DNA from: Parastagonospora avenae f. sp. tritici 18332-5
Lineage: Eukaryota; Ascomycota; Dothideomycetes; Pleosporales; Phaeosphaeriaceae
NCBI GenBank assembly: GCA_022559985.1
Contig: JAFJTR010000068.1
Location: forward strand, 1-64,000
Direction: 5' to 3'
Length of the DNA stretch: 64,000 nt
The notes under the pieces are model-generated. The model saw nothing but the letters and a program-made list of their open reading frames with translations, was not told the DNA's origin and made no database searches. Below, piece after piece: positions 52,958-64,000 of this stretch; position 1 is the stretch's first letter, and every line of letters begins with the position of its first letter. A program made the position numbers and the translations under genes.

Positions 52958-53397
52958 GATGGTAACTGTACTGTACATATGATCGTCAAAGTGCCGAATT
53001 CACGCAGGGGCAGCTCTGAAACACGAAACAGCGCGGGGGATTTTACGAACCGTGCCTCGCACCGATCAGCCTCAATTCCACTATGCGATACCTGGCTTAT
53101 ACGTCACTCACAACGGCTTCGTGCACCTGCGGACGTTTTACGGAAGGTTCCCGGAGAGGTTCGGAGCGACTTTGCGGCGCCATGCTCAGATTCCCGTGTT
53201 GCCCAACTACCATAGGCATCAGGTAGTATGTCTGTATGCATCAACTCCGATCATCTACCCATAGCGCGATGTCAAGAAGATCTGAGTCTACTCACCATCT
53301 TGCTTGACAATTTTTTGTGCTCTTTCCTTGAGCAAAACTTCTACAGTCATCCTTTCGCTCTGGACGTTACAACGTTGACTGATCAAAACAATTCACA
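52958..53397. other. Intergenic region, no supported gene
   Basis: About 440 bp. Short frames near 52979-53264 lack domains. This is presumably the 5' region of the DOMON/b561 gene. Confidence 0.4.
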
Positions 53398-54913
53398 ATG
53401 CGTTCTTTTGGGATGCACCGCGCAAGCAATTGGGCCACAGTTACGTTTCTGGCTAGTATCATCTCTTCAGTCACTGCTACTCAAACCCAGTATTGCCGTG
53501 TTAACCAATCGTTGCGAACCGATCAGTGTCTCGCGATATCGACGTTCCAAAATTCAACCACCAATGCTAATGACTTCTACCTCCTTGTATCCGGCAAATT
53601 CGAAGACCGAAAAGGCTATGCTGCGTTTGGCACTGGCTCAACAATGGACGGATCATTGATGTTCGTGTTATACCCAGGAGCACAGGACAAAGGTATCGCC
53701 CAGGTCCAAGATCGCTAGAATATTGAACTAATGTGAGAAGACGTTACCTTGAGTATCCGGACCACCAAGTGCGTAAAAATCGTACAACATTTTTGATCGT
53801 TTCACTTACAAAAGGGTTCGGCAGTTACCACTACCCGCCTCAGCCAGCACCAGAGAAGGCGCCAGACCACCAGATCATTAAGACGTGGGTAGAAGGCGAC
53901 TACCATAACGCCCAGATAGTCTGCTTTAGCTGTGATTCATGGCATCGTAACAGCGCCAATGTAAGATCGAAGAAGCAGAAGTGGATGTTCGCAAACCACT
54001 ACGAATACGTCATGCAAACAAACGACATGAAGAAGCCGATGAGTCTTCATACCGATTACGGTGAGTTTCACATTCTGCCTGAACAACCAAATTGAGTATT
54101 GACAGTGTTGAGATGTATTTGAGACTCGACATGACGTTAAGTCACAACATTGACGGAAACCCTGTTGTACCCGAGCTAGTCGACAATGGCAGAAAATCAA
54201 TCGGTGCAGAGAAAGACAGCTCATGGAAGTCAAGTCAGCTTTTTGCCATTCACGGTTTGCTATTAGCATTTGCATTTGTTCTTTTGATGCCATTGGGTGT
54301 TGCTGGGATTCGAAGCGGGCATCCAAATGCTTTCAAGATACACTGGGTTATTCAGCTCTCGTCAGTGGCTTTTGCTGTCTCTGGCACTGCGTGGGGAATC
54401 TACTTGACCTTGGGCCATCCCATCACTGTAAGAACTTATTTTCGCTCGCGCTGGAAAATACTAACCTGACCGGTAGATTACGAATTCGAATGGTGCTCAC
54501 AAGATACTCGGCGTCACTTGCTGATTTCGGTCGTTCTTACGCCAGTACTTGGTTATTTGCATCATGTGCGCTATCTTAACTTCAGGCGTGCAACTGGCGT
54601 CACTGTCTGGCATCGCCGATTCGGAGCATCGACTTTAGCAAGCGCTTGGGTAAATATTCTCCTGTAAGTACGTACTGCTTACACAATCTGCTAGTCACTG
54701 ATGTTGGCTAGGGGTTTGTGGATCGCTGGTCAGCCTGTGTGGTACTTTCTTGCTGGAGTTGGAGTGATGGGTTGCTCTGCGTTGGCTATTTACTTCGCCC
54801 CAACCTGGGGCGCACATTTCAACAAAGCGAGTGGCGCAAAGGAAGAGTACGATGTCGTAGAAGGCGAAGAAGATTCAGAACAGGGACTTTTGCAGAAGGA
54901 GGACTGTACATAG
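53398..54913 (+). pseudogene. DOMON + cytochrome b561 membrane protein, probably broken
   Basis: The start ATG 53398 opens a signal peptide and a DOMON-type domain: 'TQYCRVNQSLRTDQCLAIST', 'FYLLVSGKFEDRKGYAAFGT', then by a GT-AG intron 'EDVTLSIRTT', then 'GFGSYHYPPQPAPEKAPDHQ' and 'ANVRSKKQKWMFANHYEYVM'. A b561-like membrane part follows: 'LFAIHGLLLAFAFVLLMPLG', 'KIHWVIQLSSVAFAVSGTAW', 'LHHVRYLNFRRATGVTVWHR' and a C-terminal span with 'GQPVWYFLAGVGVMG'. Members resemble cellobiose-dehydrogenase-type cytochromes coupled to transmembrane electron transfer. I cannot join the exons in frame at three places (near 53770-53812, 54060-54105 and 54510), the last inside an exon. Either it is a pseudogene or the sequence has small errors. 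Confidence 0.65.
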
Positions 54914-54982
54914 ATGGACGCTATAGGTAAATTAAGCTATCAGGACCTACCTCATCTGAAGCTAGAGAATTACTCGAATGCT

Positions 54983-57100
54983 TCAAACCTTTGCCTTTGC
55001 TGGCTTTCTCTCTTCTTCTTCGATCTTATGCACATTCCCTGACCCGTCTCTCTCCAATCGCCTCAAACCCGCCACATACTCCGGTCGCTCAGGCAACTCA
55101 TCTCCTGGCGTCCTAACAATCGGAACCCCATGCACGCCTCCCCTGACGGTATTTGTCCCCGGCAACTCCGCCCTCGTTGTACTTGAAACATTCTCCGCTT
55201 CTACAACCTGTCTCGGCGACTCTAGTTCCCTAGGATCATTGCCGAAAAGCTCAGCGGGACTGTCCTCATTGACGGCTTGGAGTTCGAATTTGCTCTTTGA
55301 CGCGCTGCCGGTCGGAGAGGAGCTGCTGTGAAGTTCGTGTGGGCCGTGGCGTTTGTGGTGCTGCCGGCGGAAGAGGAATGCTGCCAGCACGAGGAGGGCA
55401 AGGAAGGCGATACCGCCAACAGTGCCACCTGCAATGGCTGCAGTATTAGATTTGTGGGAGGTTGAGGATGTCGAGTTGCCCGGCAAATTGTATCTTCGAG
55501 GTGTTGCAAAGACGCTCTTCAGGCCTTGATCAGTCCAACCGAGCGCTGGATCTTTGTTCGTAGCGTTACCGTTCGCGTTTCCACCCGTCGTACTGAGAAC
55601 CTTTTGAGGCACTTGAAACTCAGTCAGATTGTTCAAGAAGACGGACCCCCATGTCAGCGAAGTCAGCTCCCACACCGCAACACCCTTGACTTCCCAGTCG
55701 CACGTGAGACCATTGGTGTTATTTCCACCAACTGTGATCATTTGACGTTTCCCAGCGACATGACAGTTATGACCCCATCTTGGCGCCTCTCCGATAGGCC
55801 ATACATTCGTCCAGGTGAATGAGGGTATTGTCAAGATTAACACATCATCAAAAGCTGTATTTGTGATTGGATCTATGCCGCCGTAGAGGTAGATGTGATG
55901 ACTCGAGTTATCGGGTGCCGATATAGCTACTGTGCAAAAGTCTATACGTGGCTTTGGTACCTCGCCGGTTGTTTTCTGCGAGTACCATGTTCCGTTGCTA
56001 CCAGGATCCCTGAAGTAGGAGCCAATGTCAAAAAGGTCCACAGTCGCGAAATCGATCTGGTGCGATGTCAGGAAAGTTGGCACATCTGCCACGCGGTGCC
56101 TACCAATGAGCCAGTGTTAATGTTGGCGAAAGAGCTACTTAGATTGCCTTGAATCTGACCTCCCAACGCTACAAGCATTCCGTTGTCACCAATCGAAGCA
56201 ATGTATTCCATGGTACCTCCTACCCGTGGCACTCCACCTCTTAGCTTGGAAGTCGATATATTCTTTGCAGACCGCTTGTTCAGGTCGAGAATGAGCATGC
56301 CTTGTAAGGGAACATATATCTTGTCTGTCTTAGGGAGGATGTCGAAGGTCCTAGAAGAAGTGCCCCAATCGATTTGCCCATTGAGGTAGAATGCTAGGCC
56401 TTGGTCTGTTGCTTCCGTCGCCGCTCCATGGTTTGGCATCCACGCAGTATCACCCGCGTATTGGCCCCATGGGGTGCTTGCACCGTACGTGTAAGACCAT
56501 AAAGGGTACGCTGATGAGTCTGGCCGCGTGTATGCCTCGAAAGACTGATTGCCCATGAAGGTTGTCCCGCCATAGATATAGACTTCGGCCTGGTTGTTGG
56601 GACCGTGAAACATGGCACCGCGAATTTGGCTGGGCGGCAGCGTACCCGTGTTCGGGTTCGTTACATTTTTGGCTTGGGCAGTCTCAGCAATGTTCAGCTT
56701 CCAATCCCATGTGGAGTCAAGCGGGATCGTGATCATGTAGCTGTTTATGCCGATGATCGGACCCCTGATGTCTGTGCCATTCCAAGTCTGAACTCCACTA
56801 TCGATGTACAGGATGTCGTTTTTGACGACAGATTGCGACCCTGTGGTTTTCGTTAGCAGAAATGAAGTTGTAGGTGCATCGCCACATTCGACTAAATAGT
56901 GGCAACCAAAAGGAAATTTCGTGTAACACAGCATGAAATGAGCGGCGCCACTCACACCATCTCGAACAAAAATTGGTGACGGGATTCAGTCGAAAGCTTC
57001 TCGTGGCCTGCGCGTCAATTGGAGTTGACGTCCACACGATAATGTGTACAAGACATAATGCAGCATCATTGTGCCGAAAAAGTCTTAACATAGAGACCAT
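54983..57100 (-). CDS. Kelch-repeat / galactose-oxidase-like single-pass membrane protein
   Basis: Three exons, 56956-57100, 56104-56840 and 54983-56056, sum to 1956 nt (651 aa). The introns are GTGAGT to ACAG and a 47-nt one; both keep frame. The N-terminus is a probable signal peptide. The body shows Kelch-like strands: 'SVVKNDILYIDSGVQTW', 'EVYIYGGTTF', 'GGTMEYIASIGDNGMLVALG', 'HIYLYGGIDP', 'RWGHNCHVAGKRQMITVGGN'. A Ser/Thr-rich stalk and one transmembrane helix ('AAIAGGTVGGIAFLALLVLA') precede a cytoplasmic tail of about 130 residues. This layout is common in fungal cell-surface proteins of unknown role. It is tail-to-tail with the DOMON/b561 gene, 69 bp apart. Confidence 0.88.
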
Positions 57101-58892
57101 TCTGTTGAAGCATATCGAAAACTTTCAGCGAACGTTACAAAGTTGCAAGGCAAGGGTTAAACCAGGCCCAGCAGGGACAAGGGCAACGTATATGTACTGC
57201 TGTCAGTGGGCGGCCTGCAGGAAGCAATCGAGTGCGATCGAAGTGCATGAATCTATCTTTCCGTTCGTGGCTGGCGTAGATGCTGTCTATATGGCTGGCA
57301 TATGCTGGGTACCCTACACAACAGTGGTCAATTCAACCATATTCTCGGGTGCTTACTCAACCGTCTCGAGACTTTCAGTGGGCAGCAATGATGATCTTGT
57401 GGGCAGCAATGATGATCTTGTGGGCGATGCAGAAGCCCATTGGACGCGCCTGCACAGGGATTAGATTGCGACTACAGCTTTTCTGGAGTGTTTGGACTTG
57501 CCAAGAGAGCTGACGACTTTATAGGCGACGTGGTGATGGAGTTGCAGGGTGGTCTGCATTGTCTACCGAGAAGAGTGACGGGCCCTAGCGACGATGGGTC
57601 GCTGAGCTGGGCACGTAACGCGTCTCAACCCAGCAGATGTCAGTCGAAAACGCCAGAGGCTTACGGTAGAGTGCTTTCAGGGTGACATGCGTGACCGCAT
57701 GCACAGGGCGCTGAAGATCCGGTCAAAGCGCTCGAAAAGAGATGGCGTGCATGGAAGGCCATTCCGTCGATCCATGCAAGCTTTCCGCATCAAGCCGAAG
57801 AAGCGAACGCCCTCTGTGGGTAGAGAGATAGGCAGGATGTCGATTAGTCACACAGTGTCATGTAGCAAGCTATTGGTGGCTCTGGTCAATGCTTGCGAGT
57901 CTTGTCCCTGCAGTTCCTTGCTTTTGTTGCGCTGCGTAGAATGGGGATTTGAATCGAGGACTGTTTCCTGTAATGGGAAGTAGCATTCAGCGCGCCATGT
58001 TCCGTCCACATGAATGATGGTTTTGAACCTTGAGATGTTCGAGGTAGCATGTGAGTCCACAGACACGGCCATGGTCCTGCTTCAGGGTCCAGGGCGTATT
58101 GATGTTGCATGCCGAGGTTCCTTTTTCTTGGGTTCACAAAGAACGCCTCGAAGATTTTTGCAAGTTGAGGAAATCGACTGCAGCATTTTCTCCATCTTCA
58201 CTCATCTCGACATGGGGTAGACAATGGCGCCGTACGGAGGAATCGACGACACGCCAAACCAGGATCAATCTTGCCGATGCTGCATCAGTATTGGCGCGCC
58301 ACCTCGGGGATGCTTCTGGAGAAGGCTGTCGACTGGAGCAGGCATCTCTACGCCCACAAAGCCGATGAGGAGATTGCTTGCGCGTGACGAGTGCAGAATG
58401 GACATTTTGAGATGGTGTCGATGCGGAAGAGATGAAAGGGAAGTTAAGCTTCTCCGTCGATCCCTGCAAGCTTAGCCTCCGCCACTTGTGCCGGGACACG
58501 ACTATGGGTGCTCATTGTTGCTTCCTTATATAACTTTCTACTTCCGCACTGTTTGGTCTACACTGAATCGCTGCGCTTTTTTGGAAGACGACACACAGTT
58601 ACAATCTTTCGAACACCTGACAGAACTTATTGCCTCCTACCTGCCCGCAATCTGCCATATTGCCCCACCAATCCGCTTCCGAGCTCCGCATTCACGCCGC
58701 AACGCGCCTCCGAAGTCACTGACGTCCAACACCATCATCTGGATACACAAAGCTTTCTTCGGCGGTGAGAATCGCTATCCGGTCTCTTCGGCTTTCAGAA
58801 CAGGGCTACAGATCTCCATCTGAGTCCACAAACCCATCCCCGTAAACGATCGAGGTCCCCGTGGAACCCCCGCCCGGATACACAAAGAGAAG
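57101..58892. other. Long intergenic region, no supported gene
   Basis: About 1.8 kb between the divergent Kelch-protein and E2 genes. It contains a perfect 21-bp tandem duplication (57380-57400 and 57401-57421). A 20-bp near-repeat CCGTCGATCC-N-TGCAAGCTT lies at 57764-57783 and 58454-58473. Open frames here have no recognisable domain. Confidence 0.5.
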
Positions 58893-59507
58893 ATGGCGTC
58901 TTCAACTGCAGCGGCAGGACTGCTGGCACGCCAGCTCAAGCAGATGCAAAACGATAAAAGTATCTCTGGCATAAGCTGCGGCCTAGTGGAGAGCAATGTT
59001 TTCGAATGGGAGGTGATGCTCATGATTGACGATGACACCAGGTTCTATGGAGGTATGCGAAGCCAGGCCTCGAGCGATGAGCATTGCTAATAAAAACTTC
59101 AGGAGGCTTCTTTCGAGCACGGCTAACGTTCCCGCCCGAATACCCGCTACTGCCACCGAAAATGCGCTTCGAGACGCCCATCTTCCACCCAAACAGTGCG
59201 CATTTATCGCCTAATCAGAGCTGTGGAATGCAAAGCTTACAAATTGGCAGTTTATCCGAACGGCGATGTCTGCATCTCCATCCTACACCCACCTGAGGAA
59301 GACAAGTGGGGCTATGAGTCGGCAGCCGAGCGCTGGTCACCAGTCCAGACACCCGAGACCATCCTTCTCTCCGTCATCTCCATGCTTTCGAGCCCCAACG
59401 ACGAATCGCCCGCGAACGCCGACGCAGCGAGGTTATGGCGTGAGAACATACCAGAATTCAAGAAACATGTCCGAAAGTGCGTGAGGGATAGCTTGGAGTT
59501 CGAATGA
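58893..59507 (+). CDS. UBC7: Ubiquitin-conjugating enzyme E2, UBC7 / UBE2G type
   Basis: Three exons, 58893-59052, 59103-59195 and 59251-59507, sum to 510 nt (169 aa) with GT-AG introns. The UBC fold is clear: 'RLTFPPEYPLLPPKMRFETP', 'IFHPNIYPNGDVCISILHPP' with the catalytic Cys in GDVCISILH, and 'ERWSPVQTPETILLSVISML'. The acidic insertion after the active site ('EEDKWGYESAAERW') is characteristic of the Ubc7/UBE2G group, which works in ER-associated degradation with membrane ubiquitin ligases such as Hrd1 and Doa10. Length matches the family (about 165-170 aa). Confidence 0.95.
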
Positions 59508-60183
59508 GTATTGGGAATTGAGGACGGTGCCGTGGGGATATGATACCACTTCTCGGAGACGGATGTTTGAGCGCATGTGTGCATGATCTATTACACGTCC
59601 TTCGGATTTGCGACGTATACATATTTAGGTGGAATGCTCATCACGTGTGAACAATGTAAGATGGTCGACTTCACCGTTGGCACCAGCAGAATCTAGGCTC
59701 AACTTGCAATATCATTATCTTCAAGAGATACCGTCTACGAAGCTCTGGATTGTGTTTTTGGCTGCTGAGTTGACTAGTTGAGGAAGGCCAGGAAACACGC
59801 TAATAATGATATGCGCGTCTGAGACTATAAACACCTGGTTGTTCAATAAATTTTATACAGATTACCGACATGTGCAGCGGCATCGTGTCAATACATACCG
59901 CCATCCCTCCCTCGCCAGACATCGAAGCCATATTCGACATTCCCAAAGACCAACGACGGTCACCGAAAAAGAGATATCAACACTAGAGTTGCACATCATT
60001 GAAATGGGTGTGGCGCGGAAGGTAGTGTTTCTAGAAACCTGCTCGCATTATTATCCGAGTAGCATCTCCACTAACGACTAAAGTACAACCAAAACCGAAA
60101 GCACTACAGCATCCACTGGTCTCATTTAGACCCTTAGCAGATATCCCAAACCCGTCCTGGGCGGTTCAATTCCGGTAATCGAC
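59508..60183. other. Intergenic region, no supported gene
   Basis: About 680 bp between the convergent E2 and hydrophobin genes. A short frame at 59806-60081 has no known domain. Confidence 0.45.
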
Positions 60184-60520
60184 CTAAGCAGCCGTGCAAA
60201 GAAGTCCATCAGCCCCAAGCGGCACAATGCAGCACTGCGCAGTAGTCCCATCTTCAGCACACGAAGCCTGGAACTCCTCGGTCGTTTCGACAACGCCAGC
60301 TATACACAATCAGCACATGTTCAGAAGCCTAGAGGAAAGACTCGCCGTTAGCGCAGTTCAAGTTAGCAGCGCCAAGAACATCAGTCTGGCAGCAAAGAGG
60401 TGTCGCGAGACCGCCGCAGACGCCGGATTGGCGCTCGACGAGCGTGGCGGAGTAGCGCTTTTTCACTGCGGCAGCGGAGACGAGGGAGAGGAGGGTGGTG
60501 AGGGCGATGGTAAGTTGCAT
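60184..60520 (-). CDS. Class II hydrophobin
   Basis: Two exons, 60346-60520 and 60184-60299, sum to 291 nt (96 aa). The signal peptide is 'MQLTIALTTLLSLVSAAAV', followed by a 'KKR' processing site. Eight cysteines follow the hydrophobin pattern C-CC-C-C-CC-C: 'GVCGGLATPLCCQTDVLG', 'NLNC', 'EEFQASCAEDG', 'QCCIVPLGADGLLC'. The close spacing and the 'CCQTDVLG' motif indicate class II. Hydrophobins are secreted and assemble into amphipathic films on hyphae and spores. The intron (60300-60345, 46 nt) starts with GC (ACG|GCGAGT) and ends with AG; I see no GT donor that would maintain the cysteine frame. Confidence 0.92.
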
Positions 60521-62129
60521 ATTTGCGGTTTGTAGTGCAGGAATGGGTTGAAGAAGTGTGATACTGATGAAGAGATGGCGATGAGTTGCTAGATGAACAC
60601 CACAAGAGCGAGCATGACTGGCCTTCTTATACCCATCCCCAACACTGCCTATCCTCCCTTGATTATACCCATCCTCAACACTGTCTATGGTATCCTCCCC
60701 TGAGGTCCCCGATAACTCCTCTACCACCCACGCCATGCCATATCTCCCACAAGATCACCACCCTCATTTGTCCAAATCCACGGGGCCTTATCAGCAACCA
60801 CAACTCCCAGCCCATAGTTGGAGTCGAAGGATGTGTCACATCTCCTTTCCACGCCACGAGCCGACGCTGCTAGTTTGGACTTGTGTCTTCGCGCTTCGTC
60901 GATCAGCATAGGCTGAAGTCAGTGTACCGTATCGCATACTTCCAAATTTGCGTCTCAATCATCGTTTGACATGACACCTTATTCGCCGAAGCGCGACATA
61001 GTGCATGGCCGATCGACACGGCATCGCCCTACCTCCACTTACCGAGATATCCAGAAAGGCATCATCATATCCTGACAAGGCGATTTGATGTCCAGATTGG
61101 GAAACATTGATTGCCTAGTCGAGTATCCGGGTCTCTAAAAAGTAAGCGTACCTGATCGACACAGCTCGCAAAAGTAGTTCGACGAAGATCCGATAAGCAT
61201 ATACACACGCACATCTTACCAAACTGCGATGTTCTTACAGGCGCTGAAGAGACGTGGGCAATCATTACGTTCCATTCAAGATCGCGGAGCAGTATGATGA
61301 CAAGGGATTTCTTCGCTGGGAGAAGCAGACACCATGTGAAATGCTGAAGGTGAAATGCTGAGTACATATGGTAAAATCAATATCCAATCCATCGTGCACA
61401 ACCTGGAGTAGTCTAGCGAGATCGCCAGACTTACAGAACTCGGCGTCGATTAATTAGGAACTGGGCTTGATATCACTATCCCCTTCCCTATCCCCAGTAA
61501 ACACTAAACACGCCGCCGACACGCACAGGCTTGGCTGACGCAGCCGCTCGCTCGGTAACACTCAGGAGTAACAAGACGGCGAGGCTCGGCAGACGTTCGA
61601 CTGTGGGACGCATGTGACATTCCCATCCGAGATATAGGATGTCGTGGTGTTGAGGCTTGCCCTATCTTCCCCCACATGCTAGCCCGCGGGTAAGGCGCCG
61701 ATCACTGCGTCCGTCATGTCGGCTAGTGAGTAGTGAGCGGCCAAGAGCTGTGGACCATGGCAAAGCGCGAATGCTTATCGTGATTGTGAGTCAGGATGAG
61801 GTTGGCCGGAAGGCGGGAGTATCTCTGCGGACTAGGAAACATTGACGTCAGGTGGCACGTCAACGGATGACACGGCACTGAGTCAGACATGTTTTGTGTG
61901 TACTTTCATGTGAATTCCCCCTTTGCTATATGCGTACGTCCAGCATACACTTCCGTTTGTGTCATTACGTTCCGTCTCCATCTCTCTTCCTATCGTCGTG
62001 GTATCATCAGAGCAAAAATCAAATATGAACAAACGTTGCTGCGGAAAAAGCAAGAGACACAACAACATCCAAGGGTATCTAACACCAAAACATTCTTAAT
62101 CCCATCCCATCCCATCCCATCTCCCGTCA
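60521..62129. other. Long intergenic region, no supported gene
   Basis: About 1.6 kb. Contains a simple (CCCAT)n run near 62101-62120. Frames at 61065-61367 and 61889-62239 show no domain. Confidence 0.45.
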
Positions 62130-63669
62130 TTACTCCCCATCCCACGGGAAATCCTGCGGATCGATTCTCGTACACGTCAAATACGGCAGCCCACCCTCTC
62201 TCAGATCTAGCTCCAAGAAGTTCCGCATCAGTGGCTTGACAGTGTCCTTGGCTTTGTTTTTTATCTCCTCGATACGGCGCTCGAACCTGCGCAGATTATC
62301 GCGGTTGTAGTGGTCCGGGCTGAGGCGCAGAAAGCGCTTGCATTCGTCGTGGTTGAGATAGCTGGATCCCCCTTGGCCAAGGAGGCGGAATATCCTGCCC
62401 GTGTTGAATGTTGGTGGGGGAGGTAAGGGCGCAGGCGTTTCGCTGCCTCGAGGGGACGTGATCGATCTAGACGCGGGCTTCAAAATCGGCGCAGGTGGTG
62501 GGTTTGTATTCTCTGCGAGCCACTGGCGAAACAGACTGACAGCCAGCCAATCGAGCCAATTACTCGAGGGTGATACCCGTTCGCCGCGCGATGTGGTGAG
62601 AGAGAGGCGGAACAGCTTGACTTCGATTTTCGCCTTGAGTTCGTCGAGCTCGTCGACTTTGTCTTCGATGAGCTCGATGACGGGCTCGCTGATTTGGCCG
62701 CGCAGCTGGTTTATGCCTGCGGGCCACTGCCCTACCACGTGCACCATGGCTTCGGCGAAGATGGCCTTGCTACGCGCCATGTGTCCAAGTTTGAGGTATG
62801 AGGGCGGGTATTTCGCGATTTGCTTCCAGAGGCGGCCCTGGAAGCGGAGCAGGTGGTGGTCTACTCGCGGGCCGATGACCTCGAGGGCGTCGTACATGTC
62901 GGCGATTTGTAGGAGAGACTTGCATTCGACGTAGGCGTTTGCAATGTTCATGGCGTCGAGCGAGGGCGCGTAGTTGTAGAAGATTTTGAACAGATTATCG
63001 TAGTCGCGGAAGACATCGTCGTCGGGGTCGGTGGGCTCGGATGCGGATACATGGAGGGTGGAGAAGTTGGTCATGTTGCGGAAGAAGCCTGAGGAGGGGG
63101 CTGCAGGCTTGTTGCCGGGCGCTGGTGGTTGGGAAGGAGGTGAGCCGTCGCCACCGAATATGGTAGGTTGTGCCTTCTACATCGGGTCTGTCAGTATTAC
63201 GTGGAAAGAGCGTTTGGCGGCGTAAACAACGCACCTTCTGCACCAGCATAGGCAAATCATCCTCGCCCTTGCCCCAGTCCAATTCATATCTCCACTTCGT
63301 CTTCTCTTGTCTCGCACCAGACGGCATCCTTGCTAAGGCCGAAGCGCTCGGCGCACTTCCACCCGCGTCTCCTGCATTCGCCCACTCCTCGCTCGTCCCA
63401 GCCTCGAAGAAGCCCGAACATTGCGTCAGGATCAGCTTGTGAAGCAGATACCGTTGTTCCTTGCGCCCGTTACTTATCACAATCTCCACGTCGCCCGTGT
63501 GTGTAAAGATGGGGAACTCATTCTGCGGCGCATACGAGTTGCCCCCAAAGTGCGATCGATGTGGCCGGTGCCTTCGAGCGGTTGATGCGCGCGACGAATG
63601 CGACGCAACAGATTGCGGACGCCGAATCGCCAGCGCCGCCTCGCTGTGAGACTCTGGGTAGGAAACCAT
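62130..63669 (-). CDS. BTB/POZ-domain protein
   Basis: Two exons, 63235-63669 and 62130-63176, sum to 1482 nt (493 aa); intron GTGCGT to GTAG, phase 0. After an Arg/Ser-rich N-terminus the BTB start is visible: 'FPIFTHTGDVEIVISNGRKE' and 'YLLHKLILTQCSGFFEAGTS'. An unusual insertion of about 100 residues (Gly/Pro-rich, including 'PTIFGGDGSPPSQPPAPGNK') separates it from the second half: 'DYDNLFKIFYNYAPSLDAMN', 'NAYVECKSLLQIADMYDALE' and 'VDHHLLRFQGRLWKQIAKYP'. The C-terminal 200 residues lack a known domain. BTB proteins often serve as dimerisation or cullin-3 adaptor modules; the partner is unknown here. Intact and probably conserved in related fungi. Confidence 0.85.
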
Positions 63670-64000
63670 GCGCCGCGACTTCCCCTATATTTCCAGCTCT
63701 TGCTTGTTTACTCCGTGTGTCGCGGGTTTGCGCCGAGGTGATATGGGACGAGAATGATGGTGGATGGCTGGAGTGTTGTTACACTCCTCCAAAGGCGGAG
63801 AGGGGAGGGTGGCCGGCGTGGCTGCGTTTGCGCACAAAGATGCTTCGTTTCGAGATGAGGCAGGCCGGAGATTGTTGAAGAGGCTGGCAGATCGGCTGTA
63901 GTCCCCCACCAAAGCAGGCCTCGTGCAACCAGGCAACCCCGGACTCGATCAAGCGCGCGACGCAAACAGGAGTCTTCTATCGCAGTTGCGTTGAGGGAAT
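63670..64000. other. Window-edge intergenic sequence
   Basis: About 330 bp upstream of the BTB gene to the window end. Overlapping short frames are not supported by any motif. Confidence 0.4.

Noticed and set aside
57764..58473. 20-bp near-repeat CCGTCGATCC-N-TGCAAGCTT at two places
   Set aside because: Similarity does not extend beyond the 20 bp; could be chance.
60150..60185. tRNA T-arm-like sequence (GGTTCAATTCC)
   Set aside because: The flanking stem does not pair (GGCGG against CCGGT) and no D-arm, anticodon arm or acceptor stem can be folded upstream.
62101..62120. (CCCAT)n microsatellite
   Set aside because: Short simple repeat of no evident function.

Overview
This is nuclear DNA from a filamentous ascomycete. 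Genes have short GT-AG introns (about 50-130 nt). The gene families are typical of Pezizomycotina: HET-domain, DUF3176 membrane proteins, UstYa/DUF3328, class II hydrophobin and Kex2-processed repeat peptides. Fot1/pogo elements carry nonsense codons of the kind left by repeat-induced point mutation (RIP). A Dothideomycete (Pleosporales) is my best guess, but this is inference. No rRNA, tRNA or CRISPR locus was found.

Left core (about 0.7-5.2 kb): an NmrA-like reductase, RACK1 (4 exons) and a peroxisomal dienoyl-CoA isomerase ending in SKL. Degenerate Fot1/pogo transposons lie at the left edge and at 5.4-7.3 kb.

Accessory island (about 7.4-36 kb): a HET-domain gene, then five DUF3176 membrane-protein paralogs (10.4, 13.1, 18.5, 26.2 and 31.5 kb; the first is a pseudogene and the last is frameshifted). 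Two of them (18.5 and 31.5 kb) each sit tail-to-tail with a small gene for a secreted peptide built from repeats bounded by dibasic sites. The whole peptide/DUF3176 unit is duplicated (about 16.9-21.7 kb and 30.2-34.8 kb). The genes in the two copies have diverged strongly, but about 620 bp just upstream of the two DUF3176 genes is almost identical. Two Fot1-type elements (21.7-23.9 and 24.3-26.1 kb) and a solo LTR lie between the copies. Two further solo LTRs of the same family are at 9.6 and 52.7 kb.

Right part (about 36-64 kb): mostly conserved genes, namely a small secreted protein, a membrane protein with a large ectodomain, a Thg1-like tRNA 5'-end polymerase, a coiled-coil protein, the SPB4 helicase, a DGK1-type CTP-dependent diacylglycerol kinase, a GFA-domain protein, a Kelch-repeat membrane protein, the UBC7-type E2, a class II hydrophobin (apparently with a GC-AG intron) and a BTB-domain protein. 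Inside it, 47.0-51.4 kb holds three UstYa/DUF3328-family genes (one intact, two with C-to-T type nonsense codons) next to a secreted protein with a 24-bp tandem repeat. This looks like a decaying dikaritin-like RiPP locus. A DOMON/cytochrome b561 gene at 53.4-54.9 kb also looks broken.

The most interesting candidate system is the duplicated pair of Kex2-repeat peptide and DUF3176 membrane protein with the shared upstream tract. Spliced coordinates were worked out by hand from frame continuity; where I give exon lengths that sum to whole codons, this was checked.
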